Shown one piece after another: positions 54,061-63,800 of a stretch of DNA of 64,000 bases; position 1 is the first letter of the stretch; each line of letters opens with the position of its first letter. The notes below the pieces were generated by a model. That model was not told the DNA's origin. It saw only the letters and a program-made list of their open reading frames with translations, and searched no databases. Position numbers and translations under genes: made by a program. The stretch comes from CAWKEY01 sp963696315 (GTDB lineage Bacteria; Pseudomonadota; Gammaproteobacteria; Methylococcales; Methylomonadaceae), in assembly GCA_963696315.1 (NCBI GenBank), contig CAVOJU010000042.1, forward strand, positions 1 through 64,000, given 5' to 3'.

Positions 54061-55273
54061 TTAGCGTTGTTTTTTTGCCGCTATTCTCATGCGCAAGGCG
54101 TTCAATTTGATGAAACCCTCAGCATCTTTTTGATTGTAGGCGCCTTCATCTTCTTCAAAAGTGGCAATACTTTCATCAAACAGACTGTCAGACTCAGAAG
54201 CGCGTCCGGCAATGATGACATTCCCCTTGTAAAGTTTGACTCTGACCAGACCATTCACATGCAGCTGAGAAGCGTCGATCATCGTTTGCAACATATGGCG
54301 CTCGGGGCTCCACCAGTAACCGTTGTAAATCAATGAGGCATAGCGCGGCATTAGCTCATCCTTCAAATGCGCCACTTCCCTATCCAAAGTTAAGGATTCA
54401 ATCGCCCGATGGGCTTTTAACATGACCGTTCCGGCCGGGGTCTCGTAACAACCGCGTGACTTCATGCCGACATAACGATTTTCAACAATATCCAGGCGAC
54501 CTACGCCATTGCTGCCTGCCAGTGTATTTAATTTTTCCAACACCTCGGCCGGTGTATGTGCGATGCCATCAATGGCAACAATGTCACCGTGACGATAAGT
54601 CAATTCCACATATGTTGCCTGATCGGGCGCCGCTTCAGGTGCTACCGACCAGCGCCACATGTCCTCTTCGGGCTCCGCCCAAGGGTCTTCCAGAATACCG
54701 CCTTCATAGGAGATGTGCAGCAAATTGGCATCCATGGAATAAGGGAGAGGCCTTGCCTTTTTTCATTTCAACAGGAATGCCGTGTTTCTCGGCATAAGCC
54801 ATCAGGGTTTGACGGGAGGTTAAATCCCATTCACGCCAGGGCGCAATCACATGAATATCAGGCCGCAAGGCATAAGCACCCAGCTCAAACCGTACCTGGT
54901 CATTACCCTTGCCGGTTGCGCCATGAGAAATGGCTTTAGCGCCGGTTTCGTTGGCAATTTCAATCAAGCGTTTGGCGATCAAGGGCCTTGCAATCGACGT
55001 ACCCAGCAGGTATTCACCTTCATAGATAGTATTGGCGCGAAACATGGGGAACACATAGTCGCGGGCAAATTCTTCACGTAAATCTTCGATGTAGATTTCT
55101 TTAATGCCCATTGCCTGCGCTTTGGTACGGGCCGGTTCAACTTCTTCGCCCTGACCTATATCCGCGGTAAATGTGACGACTTCACACGCATAAACATCCT
55201 GCAACCATTTGAGAATAACGGAAGTATCCAGACCTCCGGAATAAGCCAACACTACTTTATTGATTTCCGACAT
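54061..55273 (-). CDS. argG: Argininosuccinate synthase ArgG (frameshift near 54743)
   Basis: About 404 residues, type I. The N-terminal ATP-pyrophosphatase domain opens VVLAYSGGLDTSVILKWLQ. Further blocks are SHGATGKGNDQVRFEL, then in another frame SMDANLLHISYEGGILEDPW and IVENRYVGMKSRG. One extra T in cccttattcc (coding strand, near 54743) explains the break. It joins citrulline and aspartate to argininosuccinate. It is part of the loose arg group (argD-argF, argA). The break is probably a sequence error because arginine synthesis needs this gene. Confidence 0.93.
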
Positions 55274-55531
55274 AATGACTTAAGCACCTTGAGTTAAAAA
55301 TGCTGGGCATTATACCGGAAAATAACAATTACGGCAGAAAGGTGCCGCTTTGAAATAGTGCAGAAACAAGATTACCGAGAACCATCAACGCCTCAGCGCG
55401 CTGCTTTAAAAGCCAGCACTGCCTGAGACCTTGGCTGGGCCGGCATGGTCAGAGCCTCGCGTTCGACCCGTTGTAAAAAAAGGCGAATCCAAGCCGACAT
55501 GACCGTTTGAGGGGCTTGTTAAAACGGGTGC
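55274..55531. other. Intergenic region upstream of argG
   Basis: 258 nt. The part next to argG should hold its promoter (reading leftward). A 35-codon minus-strand frame at 55393-55500 is too short to trust. No repeat was found. Confidence 0.35.
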
Positions 55532-55732
55532 TTAAAAAGCGCAGCCCGGCTTAACTCCCAGCTTTTTCAGCACCATCGCCAAAGGACAAAATCCGGTGAA
55601 AGCTGACTGCAACAAATTGGCGCCGACAAACGCCGTAAACCACAGCCAGTTTTCAGAATGAAAATGCGCCAGCAACAGACTGATCAAAACAAAACTTCCG
55701 GCAACAGCAAAAACCACGCGATCAATAGTCAT
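55532..55732 (-). CDS. DUF2892 inner-membrane protein
   Basis: A 66-residue protein with two hydrophobic helices and the family core GANLLQSAFTGFCPLAMVLKKLGVK. DUF2892 is often fused to, or sits beside, rhodanese and other sulfur genes. It starts 1 nt after the sqr stop on the same strand, so it is almost surely co-transcribed with sqr. A role in sulfur handling or in membrane association of SQR is a guess. Confidence 0.88.
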   Translation of the reverse strand: MTIDRVVFAVAGSFVLISLLLAHFHSENWLWFTAFVGANLLQSAFTGFCPLAMVLKKLGVKPGCAF

Positions 55733-55733
55733 C

Positions 55734-57014
55734 TTAGTTTCCTTTCAATCGGACCACGCCTATAAATTTGAGCATTAATCTTTCATAAAAAGGTTCGCTG
55801 ATGCCCTTTCTGATTTTGCGCATAAAATATTTCTCGAAACCGATTTTAGCCAGATGCACCCATTTACCTTCGGCCGACCAGGTGGTATTACGTGGCGGAA
55901 TTTGCGGCTTGGCCAGGAAAGCCACCCCGGAATCACCAAAATCGGCCAGACATAAAGCATTCAATGTTGCTCTGTGTGTTGGCTCTTTGCCCGCCAATTC
56001 ATCAGCAATATTATGCGCGGTCGCCGTCACCATCGATTCGATCATATAACCGGTTTTGGGCGCGCCAACCGGAACCGGCGTCGCTTCAACCGGCGGAATA
56101 GCAATGCAAACACCGACAGAATAAATATTTTTAAAGGTTTTGTTGCGTTGATGCTCATCCACCAAAACAAAGCCGCGCGGGTTAACCAAACCTTCAACGC
56201 CGACATTACGCACTGCGTCTACACCGGTAAACGCGGGTAACATCATTGAGTGCTTAAAGGGCAGCTCATGTTTTTTCTTGTCCTTGCCGTCATCATCGAC
56301 TTCGGTTACAAACATCATGCCGGGTTCAATTTTGTCGACCTTGGCATTGGTTATCCATTTAATGGACTTCTCGCGCAAGGCGCTTTCCAGCAAACCTTTG
56401 GTATCGCCGACACCGCCTAAACCTAAATGGCCAATATAAGGTTCCGCAGTCACAAAAGTCATCGGTACTTTGTCGCGAATTTGCCTGTTCCGCAATTCCG
56501 TTTCAAGAATCATCAGATATTCATAGGCAGGACCGTAGCAGGAAGCCCCTTGCACAGCCCCGATAATTATCGGGCCAGGGTTTTCCATAAACTTTTCCCA
56601 ATCGCCTACAGCAACTGCGGCATGATCAACATGACAGACTGATGAGGTATAACCATCCGGGCCTAAACCAGGAACTTCGTCAAAGGCCAGACGCGGCCCT
56701 GTGGCAATAATCAGGAAGTCGTAAGCAACGGCCGAGCCATCTTCCAGCTGGACCTGATTATTAACCGGATCTACTTTTGATGCGGCTTTTTGAATGAATT
56801 CTATGCCTTTCTTTTTCATCACCGGCGCCAACTCAATTTTTAAGTCTTCCGGTTTACGCCATTTGGGTGGAACCCAGGGATTTGACGGAACAAAATGAAA
56901 AGTAGGGCTATCGGAAATCACGATGACATCATGATTTTTTCCTACCGTTTCTTTCATTTCATAAGCCATAGGGACACCGCCTATGCCTGCACCTAAAATC
57001 ACTATACGAGCCAT
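55734..57014 (-). CDS. sqr: Sulfide:quinone oxidoreductase
   Basis: A 426-residue flavoprotein that oxidises sulfide and reduces quinone at the membrane. The FAD motif is GAGIGGVPMAYEM (N-terminus) and a second block is FLIIATGPRLAFDEVPG. Redox-active cysteines can be placed in GASCYGPAYE and YSVGVCIAIPP. The basic, amphipathic C-terminus (RKIRKGISEPFYERLMLKFIG) would anchor it in the membrane. It probably detoxifies or uses sulfide. The DUF2892 gene directly follows it. The SQR subtype was not assigned. Confidence 0.9.
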   Translation of the reverse strand: MARIVILGAGIGGVPMAYEMKETVGKNHDVIVISDSPTFHFVPSNPWVPPKWRKPEDLKIELAPVMKKKGIEFIQKAASKVDPVNNQVQLEDGSAVAYDFLIIATGPRLAFDEVPGLGPDGYTSSVCHVDHAAVAVGDWEKFMENPGPIIIGAVQGASCYGPAYEYLMILETELRNRQIRDKVPMTFVTAEPYIGHLGLGGVGDTKGLLESALREKSIKWITNAKVDKIEPGMMFVTEVDDDGKDKKKHELPFKHSMMLPAFTGVDAVRNVGVEGLVNPRGFVLVDEHQRNKTFKNIYSVGVCIAIPPVEATPVPVGAPKTGYMIESMVTATAHNIADELAGKEPTHRATLNALCLADFGDSGVAFLAKPQIPPRNTTWSAEGKWVHLAKIGFEKYFMRKIRKGISEPFYERLMLKFIGVVRLKGN

Positions 57015-57703
57015 GTTATTCCCCTTATTGAGATAATTTTATTGACCTATCCCGTTGATTTTCCCTAATCAACAGCCGAAGAAATATTAGCATGCGCTAA
57101 TTTTCATTACAAACAAGGAATTTGCCAGCCGCCTGTTTCAAAGCGATTTATGCGGATTTAATACTTGCGATATTCCTGAAAAATTGTGTTTGGGCTTGTG
57201 TGCGTTAATGAATAAATCCTTCTATCTTCAGCGTATTACCATTAAACTGAGCAAATCAACAGTCAAATTTTATTGAAAGCTTAAAAAACCTCCGATAAAC
57301 TGGCCCGTTATTAACCTATGAAAACCGTCAACAACGTAAGTAACCATCAATGCTATCAATGCCAATAATCACGCCCAGAACAGGTAGTGCATCCACTAGA
57401 CCATTGACAAAGGCATTCCTTGCACCAACACGGTTAAGGTTGGAACAGATGAGACTGCGGCACTTGCACCACTATTGTTGAATGACGAACCAATATCCCT
57501 TAACAGTAAAACCTGCTGCTTGCTCAAGAATTTTTTTAACCACTCATTTACCCTCAGCTTTGGCATCCATAATGCTGTCTGCCCCTAATCTGAGCTGCAC
57601 TGCGACATCCCTGCACGCTGCGTTTACTATAGAATTGCCGCCAGAGCATTTGAGTAACTAATTTCCAACCAAGCCAAGCACTCCGTCCCCACAGGATCAA
57701 ACA
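57015..57703. other. Long intergenic region upstream of aceE
   Basis: 689 nt between divergent sqr and aceE. It should hold both promoters. A few frames of 40-60 codons exist without starts or family resemblance. One plus-strand stretch (about 57400-57590: TIDKGIPCTNTVKVGTDETA and on) may be a decayed gene. No tRNA, riboswitch or clear operator was recognised. Confidence 0.4.
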
Positions 57704-60382
57704 ATGAACAAAAGTTTAATTTCAGAAATTACGGGTCAGGATGACATCGATCCGGCAGAAACCCAAGAATGGATTGAGGCCCTGCAAGCGGTGTTGGAGC
57801 AGGAAGGCAGTGACCGCGCACATTTTCTGATTGAGCAGCTGGTTGCAGAAACCCGGCGTGCAGGGTTCGATGTCCCATTCAGCGCCAACACCGCCTATAT
57901 AAATACCATTCCCTTGGCGCAACAGGCCCAGTTCCCGGGCGACGCCACCATAGAGCAAAAAATTCGCTCCTATGTGCGCTGGAATGCCATGATGATGGTA
58001 TTAAGGGCAAACAAAAATACCAATGTCGGCGGTCATATCGCCAGTTTTGCTTCCGCCGCTACTTTATATGACGTCGGCTATAACCATTTCTGGCGCGCCG
58101 CCTCTGATCAGCACGATGGTGATCTGCTTTTCACGCAGGGCCATTCGGCGCCCGGTGATTATGCCCGCGCTTTTTTGCTGGGCCGGTTAACTGCCGAACA
58201 GCTGGATAACTTCCGCCAGGAAGTCAATGGCAACGGTTTGTCCTCCTATCCGCATCCCTGGCTGATGTCCGATTTCTGGCAGTTCCCGACCATTTCCATG
58301 GGTTTGGGTCCGATCATGGCTATCTATCAGGCCCGCTTCATGCGTTATCTGCAGGATCGAGGTTTTGCCGATACCGCCAATCGCAAGGTTTGGGCTTTTC
58401 TTGGCGACGGCGAGACGGATGAACCTGAATCCCTGGGTGCCATCGGCATGGCAGGGCGCGAGAAACTGGATAATCTTATTTTCGTCATCAACTGCAACCT
58501 ACAGCGCCTGGACGGACCGGTGCACGGCAATGGCAAGATTATTCAGGATCTTGAAAGCGAATTCCGCGGCGCCGGCTGGAACGTCATCAAACTGGTTTGG
58601 GGGCATCACTGGGACGCCTTGCTGGCTCGTGACAAAAAAGGCCTGCTGGCGGCGCGCATGATGGAGTGTGTCGATGGTGATTACCAGACCTTCAAATCCA
58701 AAGACGGCGCTTATGTGCGCGAACATTTCTTCAATACCCCCGAGCTAAAAGCCATGGTCGCTGACTGGTCTGACCGCGACATCTGGGAACTCGATCGTGG
58801 CGGTCATGATCCCGCCAAAGTGTTCGCAGCCTTCCATGCAGCAATCAATCATCAGGGGCAACCCACCGTCATTTTGGCCAAAACCATTAAAGGTTACGGC
58901 ATGGGCGAATCAGGCCAGGCGCAAAACATCACCCACCAGCAGAAAAAAATGAGCATGGAATCGCTGACGCGCTTTCGTGACCGCTATGATTTGCCGGTTA
59001 CCGATGCTCAAATCAAAGAGCTGCCTTACCTGACCTTTGCCGAAGGCTCAAAAGAACTGACCTATATGCAGCAGCGCCGGAGCGAGCTGGGCGGCCACCT
59101 GCCCTCCAGAAGAACTAAATCCTATGCCCTGGATGTGCCCGTATTGAGCGATTTCAAGCCCCTGCTGGAGAGCAGCGGCGAAGGCCGAGAGATTTCCACC
59201 ACGATGGCGTTTGTTCGCTTGCTCAATATCCTGATCAAAGACAAGCAGATCGGTAAACGCATCGTGCCAATTGTGCCCGACGAATCCAGAACTTTCGGCA
59301 TGGAAGGCATGTTCAGGCAGCTCGGCATCTGGTCGCAGGTGGGTCAGCTCTATACACCGCAGGATGCCGATCAACTGATGTTTTACAAAGAGGACAAACA
59401 CGGCCAGGTGTTACAGGAAGGCATCAACGAGGCTGGCGGTCTATGCGACTGGATCGCTGCCGGCACATCCTATTCGACGCATAACGTGCCGATGATTCCG
59501 TTTTTTATTTACTATTCGATGTTCGGCTTCCAACGGGTCGGGGATTTAATCTGGGCCGCTGCCGATCAATGCACACGCGGCTTCCTGATGGGCGGCACCG
59601 CCGGTAAAACCACCCTGAATGGCGAAGGCTTGCAACATGAAGACGGCCACAGCCACCTCATTGCCGCCACGGTTCCCAACTGCGTGTCTTACGACCCGAC
59701 TTACGCCTATGAACTGGCAGTGATTATCCAGGATGGCCTGCGCCGCATGTATGTCGATCAGGAAAACGTTTTCTATTACATCACCGTGATGAATGAAAAT
59801 TATGTCCATCCTGCCATGCCCAAAGGCATAGAGCACGCCATACTCAAAGGCATGTACTGCTTCAAAAAAGGCGCCGATATACAGGCCCCTCGCGTGCAAT
59901 TGCTGGGCTCAGGAACTATTTTCCGCGAAGTTGAACATGCGGCCGAATTGTTGCGTAATGACTGGGGCGTGGAATCTGATCTCTGGAGTTGCACCAGCTT
60001 TACTGAACTCGCCAGAGACGGCCAATCCTGTGAACGCTGGAACCGGCTGCATCCAACCGAAACCGCAAAAATCCCGCATGTCGTCACTTGTCTGGGCAAC
60101 GCGCAAGGCCCGGTTATCGCCGCCAGTGACTATACACGCGCGTTTGCCGAACAGATTCGCGCGTATATCAAGTCGCCTTATAGCGTCCTGGGTACGGATG
60201 GCTTCGGACGTTCCGATACCCGTGAGCAACTACGCCGGTTTTTTGAAGTGGACCGCTATCACGTCACCATTGCCGCACTCAAAAGTCTGGCCGATAGTGG
60301 CCAACTTGAACCCGCTCAAGTGGCCGCCGCTATTGTCAAATACGGAATCAATCCTGATGCAACAGCTCCCTGGTTAATCTAA
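57704..60382 (+). CDS. aceE: Pyruvate dehydrogenase E1 component (homodimeric)
   Basis: An 892-residue thiamine-diphosphate enzyme that decarboxylates pyruvate and passes the acetyl group to E2. The ThDP/Mg motif GDGETDEPES...NCNLQRLDGP is at about residues 230-270. Other marks are GHSAPGDYARAFLLGRL, ILAKTIKGYGMGESG and the C-terminal LGTDGFGRSDTREQLRRFF. The length fits the E. coli-type single-chain E1. It is the first gene of aceE-aceF-lpdA, 13 nt before aceF. No pdhR regulator is seen upstream. Confidence 0.96.
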   Translation: MNKSLISEITGQDDIDPAETQEWIEALQAVLEQEGSDRAHFLIEQLVAETRRAGFDVPFSANTAYINTIPLAQQAQFPGDATIEQKIRSYVRWNAMMMVLRANKNTNVGGHIASFASAATLYDVGYNHFWRAASDQHDGDLLFTQGHSAPGDYARAFLLGRLTAEQLDNFRQEVNGNGLSSYPHPWLMSDFWQFPTISMGLGPIMAIYQARFMRYLQDRGFADTANRKVWAFLGDGETDEPESLGAIGMAGREKLDNLIFVINCNLQRLDGPVHGNGKIIQDLESEFRGAGWNVIKLVWGHHWDALLARDKKGLLAARMMECVDGDYQTFKSKDGAYVREHFFNTPELKAMVADWSDRDIWELDRGGHDPAKVFAAFHAAINHQGQPTVILAKTIKGYGMGESGQAQNITHQQKKMSMESLTRFRDRYDLPVTDAQIKELPYLTFAEGSKELTYMQQRRSELGGHLPSRRTKSYALDVPVLSDFKPLLESSGEGREISTTMAFVRLLNILIKDKQIGKRIVPIVPDESRTFGMEGMFRQLGIWSQVGQLYTPQDADQLMFYKEDKHGQVLQEGINEAGGLCDWIAAGTSYSTHNVPMIPFFIYYSMFGFQRVGDLIWAAADQCTRGFLMGGTAGKTTLNGEGLQHEDGHSHLIAATVPNCVSYDPTYAYELAVIIQDGLRRMYVDQENVFYYITVMNENYVHPAMPKGIEHAILKGMYCFKKGADIQAPRVQLLGSGTIFREVEHAAELLRNDWGVESDLWSCTSFTELARDGQSCERWNRLHPTETAKIPHVVTCLGNAQGPVIAASDYTRAFAEQIRAYIKSPYSVLGTDGFGRSDTREQLRRFFEVDRYHVTIAALKSLADSGQLEPAQVAAAIVKYGINPDATAPWLI

Positions 60383-60395
60383 AGGAAGAAATTGA

Positions 60396-61658
60396 ATGGC
60401 CTTTCTAATTGAAATTAAAGTTCCCGATGTTGGCAATGTCCCCAATATCGAAGTTCTGGATGTACTGATTCAACCCGGTGAAGTCGTTGCACTTGAACAG
60501 ACCATAGCGATACTTGAAACCGAAAAAGCCAGCATAGACTTGCCTTCCAGTGCGGCCGGCACCATACAAGAGGTTTTCATCAAGCCGGGTGATAAAGTCT
60601 CGGAAGGCTCCCTGATAGCCACCGTGCTGGCCAGCTCCGAAAAGGTTGACCTACCCAAGGCAGAGCCACCGGCAGCCAAAGAGCAAGCCCCCGCAGCGCA
60701 AACCCAGCCGGCACCAGCCGCATCAAAGCCTGAACCGGTAACGAGCCCTAAAGGCATGCAAACAGCGCACGCCTCCCCGGCAGTCCGGCTATTTGCCCGT
60801 GAATTGGGTGTGGATGTCTATCAACTCAAAACTGGCACTGGCCGTAAAGGCCGCATCACCAAAGACGATGTTAAAAATTTCGTCAAGAAGGCGATCAGCG
60901 AAGGCTTGGCGCAGACGGGCGCGGGCATTCCGTCCATTCCCGCCGTTGATTTTTCACAGTTCGGCGTCACCGAGGAACAGAGTCTTAGTAAAATCAAACG
61001 ACTGACCGGGCAAAACCTGAGTCGCGTCTGGCTGAATCTGCCGATGGTGACTTACCACGACGAAGCCGATATCACTGAACTGGAAGCATTCCGCAGCGCG
61101 CTCAATAGCGAAAAATCAGCTGGCGAGTTAAAAATTACCGGCCTGGTCTTTATTATTAAAGCGCTCGTTGCCGCCATGCAGCAGTTCCCGCAATTTAATG
61201 CTTCGCTATCTGCCGATGGCGAAAAACTGATTCTCAAAAAGTACTTCAATGTCGGCATTGCCGTCGATACGCCTAATGGTCTGGTAGTGCCTGTATTGCG
61301 CAATGTCAACACGAAAGGCCTGCTCGAATTATCAACCGAATTAGCTGAAAAAAGCGACAAAGCCCGTCAAGGCAAACTCATGCCGGCCGACATGCAAGGC
61401 GGCTGTATCACCATCTCCAGTTTGGGCGGCATAGGCGGAACCGCGTTCACGCCTATCGTCAATGCTCCGGAAGTCGCCATACTCGGCGTCACCCGTGCAA
61501 AAATGCAACCGGTCTGGAATGACAAGGAATTTGTGCCGCGTCTGCTGCTGCCTCTGGACCTGACTTACGACCACCGCGTGATTGACGGCGCAGAAGGTGC
61601 GCGCTTCATGACTGTCGTCAAAAACTATCTGGGCGATATTCGCCGCTTGTTACTTTAA
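60396..61658 (+). CDS. aceF: Dihydrolipoyllysine acetyltransferase (PDH E2)
   Basis: A 420-residue E2. It has one lipoyl domain (about 1-80, lipoylated K in ETEKASIDLPS) and an Ala/Pro-rich swinging linker (about 85-120). A peripheral-subunit binding domain follows (about 125-162, ASPAVRLFARELGV and GRITKDDV), then the catalytic core with DHRVIDGAEGARF. E. coli E2 has three lipoyl domains; one is the minimal form, seen in several other gammaproteobacteria. It forms the core of the pyruvate dehydrogenase complex. It lies 13 nt from lpdA. Confidence 0.95.
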   Translation: MAFLIEIKVPDVGNVPNIEVLDVLIQPGEVVALEQTIAILETEKASIDLPSSAAGTIQEVFIKPGDKVSEGSLIATVLASSEKVDLPKAEPPAAKEQAPAAQTQPAPAASKPEPVTSPKGMQTAHASPAVRLFARELGVDVYQLKTGTGRKGRITKDDVKNFVKKAISEGLAQTGAGIPSIPAVDFSQFGVTEEQSLSKIKRLTGQNLSRVWLNLPMVTYHDEADITELEAFRSALNSEKSAGELKITGLVFIIKALVAAMQQFPQFNASLSADGEKLILKKYFNVGIAVDTPNGLVVPVLRNVNTKGLLELSTELAEKSDKARQGKLMPADMQGGCITISSLGGIGGTAFTPIVNAPEVAILGVTRAKMQPVWNDKEFVPRLLLPLDLTYDHRVIDGAEGARFMTVVKNYLGDIRRLLL

Positions 61659-61671
61659 TCTGGGGAACAAT

Positions 61672-63108
61672 ATGGAAGCTAATCCGGCGATTACTGAATC
61701 TGTTCTGCACACAGAAGTACTGGTGCTGGGCGGCGGACCAGGCGGTTACGCAGCAGCTTTTCGGGCAGCTGATCTAGGCAAACAGGTCGTTTTGATCGAA
61801 CGCTACCCGGTGTTGGGCGGTGTTTGCCTTAATGTCGGCTGTATTCCCTCCAAAGCCCTGCTGCATATAGCCCAGGTCGTTCATGAAGTGGATGAGTTCG
61901 AAGCACATGGGCTCAGTTACGGCAAGCCGGCTTTTGACCTTGACAAAATACGCGCCTGGAAAGAAAGTATTAGCAGCAGCCTCAATGAAGGCCTCGCCCG
62001 CCTGGTCAAACAGCGCAAAATCAACCTGATACAAGGCGTCGGCAAATTTACCACGGCGCATACCGTCGCAGTACAAACCGAGACCGGTTTAAAAACCATC
62101 ACCTTTGAGCAAGCCATTATTGCAGCGGGATCGCATCCTACCAAGATTCCGGTTTTCCCAAATGATGACCCGCGCTTATGGAATTCGACTGACGCACTGC
62201 AATTAACCGAGATTCCCAACAAACTGCTTATTGTCGGCGGCGGCATCATCGGCCTGGAAATGGCTACTGTATACCATGCCCTCGGCTCAGAAATCAGCGT
62301 CGTGGAACTGATGGATCAAATCATACCCGGCTGCGATAATGATCTGGTAACACCCCTATTCAGGCGCATCAAGAAACAATATAAAAATATCTGGCTGGAA
62401 ACCCGTGTCGCTTCCATTGAATCACATAAAGAAGGCCTGAAGGTATCATTTGAGGGCAAGGGTGCTCCTGCTTCAGCGGTTTTTGACGCGGTTCTAGTCG
62501 CCGTCGGCCGCAGACCCAATGGCAAACTGATCGCTGCCGATCTGGCTGGCGTTACCGTAGACGAACTGGGTTATATTCCGGTTGATAAGCAGCAGCGCAC
62601 CAATATTCCGCATATTTTTGCCATTGGCGATATCGTCGGCAACCCTATGCTGGCCCATAAAGCGACTTATGAAGGCAAAATTGCCGCCGAAGTGGTCGCC
62701 GGCCTCAAGGCCGAATTTGATGCCTTGACTATTCCCTCTGTTGCCTATACCGATCCAGAAGTCACCTGGATGGGGCTCACTGAGAATCAGGCTAAGCAGC
62801 AAGGCATCACCTATGACAAAGCCGTATTCCCGTGGGCAGCCAGTGGACGGTCGTTATGCCTTGGACGCAAGGAAGGGTTAACCAAAATCCTCTGCGAAAA
62901 AGAAACCGGCCGCATCCTCGGTGCCGGCATGGTCGGCCCCAATGCCGGTGAACTGATTGCCGAGGCAGTACTTGCCCTGGAAATGGGTGCAGATGCAGAA
63001 GACGTCGGTTTAACGATACACCCGCATCCGATGTTGTCAGAAACTTTTGGTTTCGCCGCCGAAATGATTACCGGCACCATTACCGATCTGTATATAAAAA
63101 AAGATTAG
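61672..63108 (+). CDS. lpdA: Dihydrolipoyl dehydrogenase (E3)
   Basis: A 478-residue flavoprotein that reoxidises dihydrolipoyl-E2 and makes NADH. The FAD motif is GGGPGGYAAAFRAADLG, the redox disulfide is in GGVCLNVGCIPSK, NAD binding in VGGGIIGLEMA, and the catalytic histidine in HPHPMLSETF. There is no N-terminal lipoyl domain. As the last gene of the aceEF operon it probably serves pyruvate dehydrogenase, and perhaps also 2-oxoglutarate dehydrogenase. Confidence 0.96.
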   Translation: MEANPAITESVLHTEVLVLGGGPGGYAAAFRAADLGKQVVLIERYPVLGGVCLNVGCIPSKALLHIAQVVHEVDEFEAHGLSYGKPAFDLDKIRAWKESISSSLNEGLARLVKQRKINLIQGVGKFTTAHTVAVQTETGLKTITFEQAIIAAGSHPTKIPVFPNDDPRLWNSTDALQLTEIPNKLLIVGGGIIGLEMATVYHALGSEISVVELMDQIIPGCDNDLVTPLFRRIKKQYKNIWLETRVASIESHKEGLKVSFEGKGAPASAVFDAVLVAVGRRPNGKLIAADLAGVTVDELGYIPVDKQQRTNIPHIFAIGDIVGNPMLAHKATYEGKIAAEVVAGLKAEFDALTIPSVAYTDPEVTWMGLTENQAKQQGITYDKAVFPWAASGRSLCLGRKEGLTKILCEKETGRILGAGMVGPNAGELIAEAVLALEMGADAEDVGLTIHPHPMLSETFGFAAEMITGTITDLYIKKD

Positions 63109-63170
63109 TCATGTCTGACAACCATGCCGAACGGCTGCGATTTTCCGAGAAGTAATATAGGCAACCCAGC

Positions 63171-63365
63171 ATGTTTTTATTTCCTGAAATCGGACGTATC
63201 GTCATAGTGGGGTTAATGATTGTTCTACCGGTTTGCCTGATTTACAGGAAAGCCGGCTTTCATCCGGCATGGGGCTTATTGGTTTTTTTACCCGGTTTCG
63301 GCTTGCTATTGATATTTTTACAGCTTGCCTTACTACCCTGGCCTAATCATCGAGAGCATTCATAA
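63171..63365 (+). CDS. Small membrane protein A (64 aa)
   Basis: A 64-residue protein with two hydrophobic helices and the ending LALLPWPNHREHS. It resembles the next protein in plan: helix, K/R-AGFHPAW turn, helix, then WPN + charged tail. Its stop overlaps the following ATG (TAATG). Family and function are unknown. It lies 62 nt after lpdA. Confidence 0.7.
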   Translation: MFLFPEIGRIVIVGLMIVLPVCLIYRKAGFHPAWGLLVFLPGFGLLLIFLQLALLPWPNHREHS

Positions 63366-63556
63366 TGGAAGTGGCCCTCATTGCTGTCTTTGTCGCGTTC
63401 ACACTCTGGCTGGGCAGCAAAATTCTTGATAAGGCAGGCATCCCAAAAGCTTGGGTTTTATGCCTTTTAATTCCCGTGGTCAATATCATCATGATATGGG
63501 TGTTTGCCTTTAGTCACTGGCCCAACTTAAAAGAAGATATTAAGCAGGATTTATAA
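63365..63556 (+). CDS. Small membrane protein B (63 aa)
   Basis: A 63-residue two-helix protein, apparently a tandem paralogue of the preceding one (KAGIPKAW turn, IPVVNIIMIWVFAFSHWPN tail). Translational coupling through TAATG suggests that the two act together, perhaps as a hetero-oligomer. Function unknown. Confidence 0.7.
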   Translation: MEVALIAVFVAFTLWLGSKILDKAGIPKAWVLCLLIPVVNIIMIWVFAFSHWPNLKEDIKQDL

Positions 63557-63800
63557 ATCCACAGCTGATTAAATAAATTCTTTAACCCAATTGATCAAGT
63601 GTAAAATAGCGCACTGACTCGGCGCCTAAAGAGCCTCTTTGGCTTAAGCAGTCATCGATGTACTTGTAGTACCATCCTATTAAACTACTATGAGGGGGCT
63701 TACAGTATATTTCGTAGTCTTAAAATTATGAAATGATCGCCATAAAACCGCTACATTAACCAAAAACACTTCCACTAGTAAGAAAACCTCGAGCTTTCAA
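63557..63800. other. Intergenic region
   Basis: 244 nt, AT-rich, with short inverted pieces (AAGAGCC-tcttt-GGCTTA; GTACTTGTAGTAC). It probably holds the promoter of the next gene. No riboswitch was recognised. Confidence 0.35.

Noticed and set aside
54704..55273. Short ArgG as an independent functional protein
   Set aside because: It lacks the citrulline-binding C-terminal domain, which follows in the next frame.
55393..55500. 35-codon minus-strand frame (MSAWIRLFLQRVERE...)
   Set aside because: Too short, no ribosome-binding site seen, no family.
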